DNA of 64,000 bases, taken from contig CM072886.1 of NCBI GenBank assembly GCA_037013685.1, forward strand, positions 6,448,001 to 6,512,000, written 5' to 3'. The translations under genes and the position numbers were made by a program. The notes beneath the pieces were generated by a model. The model was given only the letters and a program-made list of their open reading frames with translations, searched no databases and was not told the DNA's origin. This document shows positions 59,895-64,000 of this stretch, one piece after another. The stretch comes from Acridotheres tristis (Eukaryota > Chordata > Aves > Passeriformes > Sturnidae). Numbering within the stretch: the first letter of the stretch is position 1; each line of letters opens with the position of its first letter.

Positions 59895-60220
59895 AGCTGT
59901 GGCTCAGCTGCAATCTTGTGTGACCTTGGGTACATCAGTCAGCTTGGGTTGTGTTTCAACACTCCATCTCCCAAAAGAAGATGATGATGATGATGATTAT
60001 TATTATTATTAGTGTTTAGCACGAGAGGTGCAGAAAAGGTATAATCTGTTAACTTTTAAAGCACTGGTATACTACATTAATGATAAAGATAAAGAAATGT
60101 TCTGTCCTTGCAGAATTTGTAATCTAAAAAGATGAAAAAATGTGAGAGGAAACATCAATATCCTTGCCTTAGGGACAAATGACACAGCTACAGAAGAAAT
60201 TATTTGTCAAATGTGATAAA
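59895..60220 (+). mobile_element. Old MIR/CORE-SINE-like remnant with internal microsatellite
   Basis: 'cttgtgtgaccttgggtac' (59914) followed by 'cactccatctcccaaaa' (about 59960) matches the MIR core pattern, where 'tgtgaccttgggcaagtcac' leads to 'ctcatctgtaaaatgggga'. After the microsatellite, 'agtgtttagcacgag' (60011), 'ctgtccttgcagaatttg' (60102), 'taatctaaaaaga' (60120) and 'gtgagaggaaac' (60141) follow the order of the tail of an old amniote MIR/L2-associated repeat. In turtles that tail has 'ctgtccc...gagcttacaatctaa'. Orientation is +. The match is only partial, so the family name is provisional. Confidence 0.52.
59980..60010 (+). repeat. Compound GAT/TAT trinucleotide microsatellite
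   Basis: Six GAT-type units run directly into about five TAT units. It lies exactly where MIR-like elements carry an A/T-rich 'ataataat' stretch, so it probably grew from the SINE itself. Confidence 0.92.
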
Positions 60221-62764
60221 AGCAGGACTGAGAGAAAACACCCAGATTTGTCATGTATTCCTTAAAGACAAGACTATGTTTCCTCTCTTAGCATGAGTGG
60301 TCACAAATATTGTGATTTTGTTTCTTTAAGCTTCTCCATCCATGTTTCTTCACAGGACTCATTCTTGCTGACAGCATCAGTAGGAGCAGTACAACCTGCA
60401 GCCATTCAGTTTGATTGTATTTTAAGATGGCAGTGAGAATTACAAAACTAACAGGACTAACCCAGTGGTGTAGCACATCCTTCCATCTTCTGCCCAGCCA
60501 CAACCTTGTTCACTCTGTCAGCTCTCTCAGATGATGGCTTACTTTACACAGTGCAGGACTGCTATTAATAATCCATATGTTACTCGTTTTTCATGGCTTC
60601 TGGCTTCTATTTTCTGGAATCCCTTTGATCTTTTTCACTTCAGGATCTTGGACCAGATATTCTGCCAGTGGGTTGGACTCAAACCTCACTGGTGCTCAGA
60701 GTAGTGTCCTCCAGACTGCCACGAGTGTTGCACCCATCCTGCTCTTATTTGTATCAATAAAGATGACCTCTAACACTTTTCTGGGTTTTGTAGAATTTAC
60801 TGAGGTCTGTGCAAACCACAGTAACTTACTTATTTAAAAACAAGAATTAATCAAAGAAAACCCATAAGGGGCTTGGAGAATGTTTCACCCTTGGGTGAGA
60901 ACTGTTTTCTCTGCACTAAGTGGGGGCACACAGACCTGTGACTCATAAGATTATTGTGCTGTTGGAACAGTTTGTCACAGGCTGGTGAATGATGTCAAGG
61001 CAGGACACCATCTCCTAGCAACTCCTCTAGCCCAGAGTTGTTGCCTTTACATTTAACTCTTCTGCATTTCCCTGCATGCCAGGATGCCACCAGGATGTGT
61101 TTGCACTCCAGCTTCTGCTGCAATTTTATTAATACTTCTCTTCCACTGCTCTTTGAACAGTGGGCAGGGCAGGGCAGAGGGCTCCAGCACCTTGACTTGG
61201 CTAAATGGAGTGGATCAATCTGTGATGCCAATGTGATTTTCCTCTTCTTTTGCCTTTCTATTTATTTTCCTTCTGCTTTTTAGGCATGGGATTGTTTCTG
61301 CTTTATCATGTATCCAATAATCCCTATGGTTTCACTGAAGTCTGCTCTAAAGCATGCTTCTCTGCATGGCTCTGAATTCATGATCTCCAAAATAAGTAAT
61401 TTGTAAATGATCAAATGGTTTAAATAATGCAGGGTAAAATCCAGCAGCAATCTGAACTTCAAGACTTTCCCTTTGTTTTAGCCTGGTAGATGGATGATGC
61501 CTCTCCAGGATGCAGCAGCTCTTCTTTGGTTCCTAGTTCCTACCACATGTGATGCATGTGCCTGGTGACAGCAGGAAAAATGTTTCCTTGCCGAGAGGAA
61601 AATTGGTAACAAAACTCTCTGCAAATCCTTTTACTACACTTTTCTAAAAAAAAAAGGATAATAGGTGGTTTTATGGAACTAATTCAATCCCAGCAAGCTA
61701 AGTAGAGGAAGTCATAGTGTCATTGATTTAGAGATCCATAAGAGTTACAAGGCAAAGGAAAGCATTTATCAGTTGTGTAAGGGATGGCTTGTGCCCAAGC
61801 TGTTGTGTTTGGTAAACTGACTTTTGTCTCAGATCATGGCAGAAAAGACCTTGAGTCTTTGCTTAACTCTTCTTGATGTCTGTGCATTGTCTTCAAGAGC
61901 ACTTATCTGAATGGAATGAAAGCTCTTCATATTCTCAGTTTTAATCTTTGAATTGATGAGACATTTGTGCAAATGACATCAGTCCAGTTGCTGCTGGAAT
62001 TGTGCTGTTCACCCCAGTCTGGTGTATGAACTGATATTATTCCCATGCTTTGGCCATAAGAGCTCATGTGCTTGTTGGCAGCCTCATCTCAAACCATGCA
62101 CAGCATTTAGAATTTTCACACCCAAGCCAGTGGGAGCTGAGCAGCTGGCACTTGTTGAGCACGTGCAACTTGAAGAATTAGTTTGAAATTTGAATGTTAC
62201 AGCCAAATGGAGTCCTCACCCCTCATGGAGTCTCTCCATTCCCAGACTGAGTTGAGAATAACCAAGAGGAGTACCAAGTTTGGGGATACAGGGTTCCCAC
62301 ACTGCCTGTCTTCCCAACATAACCTCACAAAGTTCCCTCAATGAAAGGTCCTTCATTTAGCTGTGCTTACCTGCACGAAAATCCCTTCTACAAATCCCTT
62401 CAGCAGTAGCTGCCAATTTATTTTTGTGAATCACCTCGTTGCAGCAGCCCCGCTGCTGAGTGGCAGCACTTTGCTGTAGTGCAATCTGTGTTCATTACAG
62501 AAAAAAAGTTTGAGCCTCTTCACAAGTTTGGGTAATATTGCAAATCCTTCAGCATCTATTAGAGCTGGAGCTTGAGGCTTGAATGCTAATGATACTGAAA
62601 CATAACACCGAGGTGATCTGACAAAGTCGCCTAAGGAGGTTTTCATAAACCTTTTGTACAATTTCTCTGCTTCTTTGCCAGTGAAAATTAACCTCTACTT
62701 GCAAAAAAATGAAACTTCACCTAACTCATTTAGAAATTGCAGAGGGAAAGAGAAAATCAATCTA
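60221..62764. other. Unique sequence, no gene seen
   Basis: Frames of up to 86 codons, none recognisable. A10 occurs at 61646-61655. No repeat family or RNA gene is supported. Confidence 0.5.
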
Positions 62765-63010
62765 TAATGAACAGTATCACATTAAGAAAATCTAATTAGA
62801 AATGGCTTCTCTTTTATTGCACTGATAATGGTAAGCTCTGAGAATGACATCATTACAAAATTCAGTAGCTTATAACACAGTGCATTTTTTTAAAAAGTGT
62901 TTAAACTACCAGATCAATAACTTCACATACCACATAATTAAATTGTACAGAAATTCTCAATAAATACTAATGTTAGAAATGTAGTGCTCTATTTTAAAAT
63001 AAAGTATATC
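62765..63010. promoter_or_regulatory. Candidate conserved noncoding element
   Basis: A repeat-free AT-rich block with 'atctaattagaaatggc' (62789), 'tgacatcatta' (62846, CRE/AP-1-like), 'gcttataacacag' and 'cacataattaaattgta' (62932). The mix of TAATTA-type cores and a CRE-like word is suggestive only. Confidence 0.2.
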
Positions 63011-64000
63011 TTATCTTGTGCTGCACATACTTCTAAAAATTGTCTTGATATTACTGAAGAGTGAAATTCTCTCTACATGGCATGGAGGACAAAGTCTTCC
63101 CTACTTAGTCTTACTTATTTGTCTTCAGCTGGAGCTGGGTAATTTTTTTTTTTTTTTTTTAGTCTACATGCCAGCTTTTTCCTAGAAATGTTATTTGAAT
63201 ATGGATGGAGATTTTTAAGGCAGGCACTTGAACAAAAATTAAAGCTTTCCAATGTAACGTCCAATATTTTCTTTTCAAATTATTTTTAATTTCTTCAGAA
63301 AGAAACAAAACTAAGAAAGCTCCTACTACCTGGAAACAGGCCCGAATTGTAAAATTTATCCAGGGTTCCTTCTATTGCACAGTCTTTAACTTCAGTTAAA
63401 GCTTTATGTTTTAAACTTCAGTTTTACAAAAGTAAAACAGCTACTAATGAGTTTTTAATCAATCACTGCATCATTTGATATTTGAGATAATTCATCAGGT
63501 TCTGGATACAGCTAAAATACAATGATGTGCTGCACACACATTGTATCCTATGGCCTAAGGTGTAATTTACTGGTGGTAAAATTATTTTGTTCTAAATGCA
63601 CTCAGATAATCCTCACTCACACTGAGGGAACAGCATATCTAATGTGTAATCTTTTTGTAATGAGCCTATTACTCTGGTTTCTAGATAGAGTTCCACCAGG
63701 CATGTCTGTGGGCAGTTTTGTTCATACTCTCATTAAAAAAGTCTTAGTAAGATGAGCTGCTGTTTGGCAATTTACATGCCTAGATATATTTGTTTTTAAC
63801 AAGAGCAAGAGATAATTAATACACTTTATGTAGAAAGCTTCAGCCATGGAAATAAAGAGGAACAAGATTAAGTCAGTTTTGCTTTCTTTTCAAATAGTCA
63901 ACAGTTGCAGGAGTTCCAAAACTTTTAGGAAAAGAATTCAAGGTTACACAACAAAAGAATTTCTCTAGTGTGGACCTTGCAGATAAGAAACGATGTGCTG
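63011..64000. other. AT-rich end of window, no gene seen
   Basis: Contains T18 at 63143-63160. A 'caaggttacacaacaaaag' near 63939 faintly resembles the MIR word 'caaggtcacacagc' but stands alone, so it is not called. No exon is supported. Confidence 0.45.
63143..63160 (+). repeat. Poly-T run (T18)
   Basis: Eighteen consecutive T followed by 'agtctacatg'. No retroposed body is recognisable on the side where a minus-strand insertion would lie. Confidence 0.9.

Noticed and set aside
63938..63960. MIR-like word 'caaggttacacaac'
   Set aside because: It stands alone without the rest of the SINE core and is too short to support a call.
1..64000. CRISPR arrays, tRNA or rRNA genes, bacterial operons, endogenous retroviral genes
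   Set aside because: Looked for direct-repeat arrays, tRNA A/B-box and cloverleaf patterns, rRNA-like blocks, ribosome-binding sites and viral-type coding blocks. None was found that could be supported.

Overview
The window looks like about 64 kb of a bird nuclear genome, most likely from an intron or a gene desert. The best evidence is a set of CR1 LINE fragments. Their 3' parts carry bird-type CR1 features: the 'gttcagcctgg' block, the 'ggaggtttag(a/g)ttggat' block, the 'ggttggacttgatgat' block, and a terminal 'attctatgattctg'-type octamer repeat. CpG is scarce, the sequence is AT-rich, open frames are short everywhere, and there are no operon-like gene arrays, ribosome-binding sites or bacterial signals. 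The species cannot be named from the sequence. The CR1 types at 18.4, 25.2 and 40.8 kb fit neoavian or passerine birds.

No protein-coding exon, tRNA, rRNA, known ncRNA gene, CRISPR array or viral gene could be supported. The longest open frames (188, 160 and 130 codons) are what chance gives in 64 kb, or they run antisense through repeats. I therefore annotate no CDS.

Layout. 0.4-1.3 kb: a heavily decayed CR1 with recognisable reverse-transcriptase-region blocks. 1.3-18.3 kb: mostly unique AT-rich sequence with a few homopolymers, a pyrimidine/purine block near 6.4-6.6 kb, a perfect 11-bp hairpin at 10.5 kb and a GC-rich patch at 14.3-15.0 kb. 18.35-18.74 kb: a clear 5'-truncated CR1. 18.7-25.1 kb: unique, with one conserved-looking AT-rich block near 21.5 kb. 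25.15-25.34 kb: a CR1 3' end. 27.5, 29.3 and 32.5-32.8 kb: three much older repeat remnants. 33.5 and 34.45 kb: two striking perfect hairpins. 36.8-38.4 kb: repeat-free AT-rich sequence with many homeodomain/POU-like words. 39.9-41.0 kb: a GC-rich patch with a small exon-like open frame, then a CR1 reaching the intact 3' terminus. 43.1 kb: an antisense CR1 tip. 44.4-44.7 kb: another conserved-looking block. 47.4-47.6 kb: an AT-only tandem repeat. 53.7-55.2 kb and 62.8-63.0 kb: further regulatory-looking AT-rich blocks. 58.6-60.2 kb: a cluster of three old elements (L2/MIR-like, CR1, MIR-like with a GAT/TAT microsatellite).

I found no convincing new biological system. The most distinctive raw signals are the three-arm inverted repeat at 34,452-34,501, the short perfect hairpins, and the unusual survival of very old amniote repeats. 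All functional readings of the AT-rich blocks are inference and depend on cross-species alignment.
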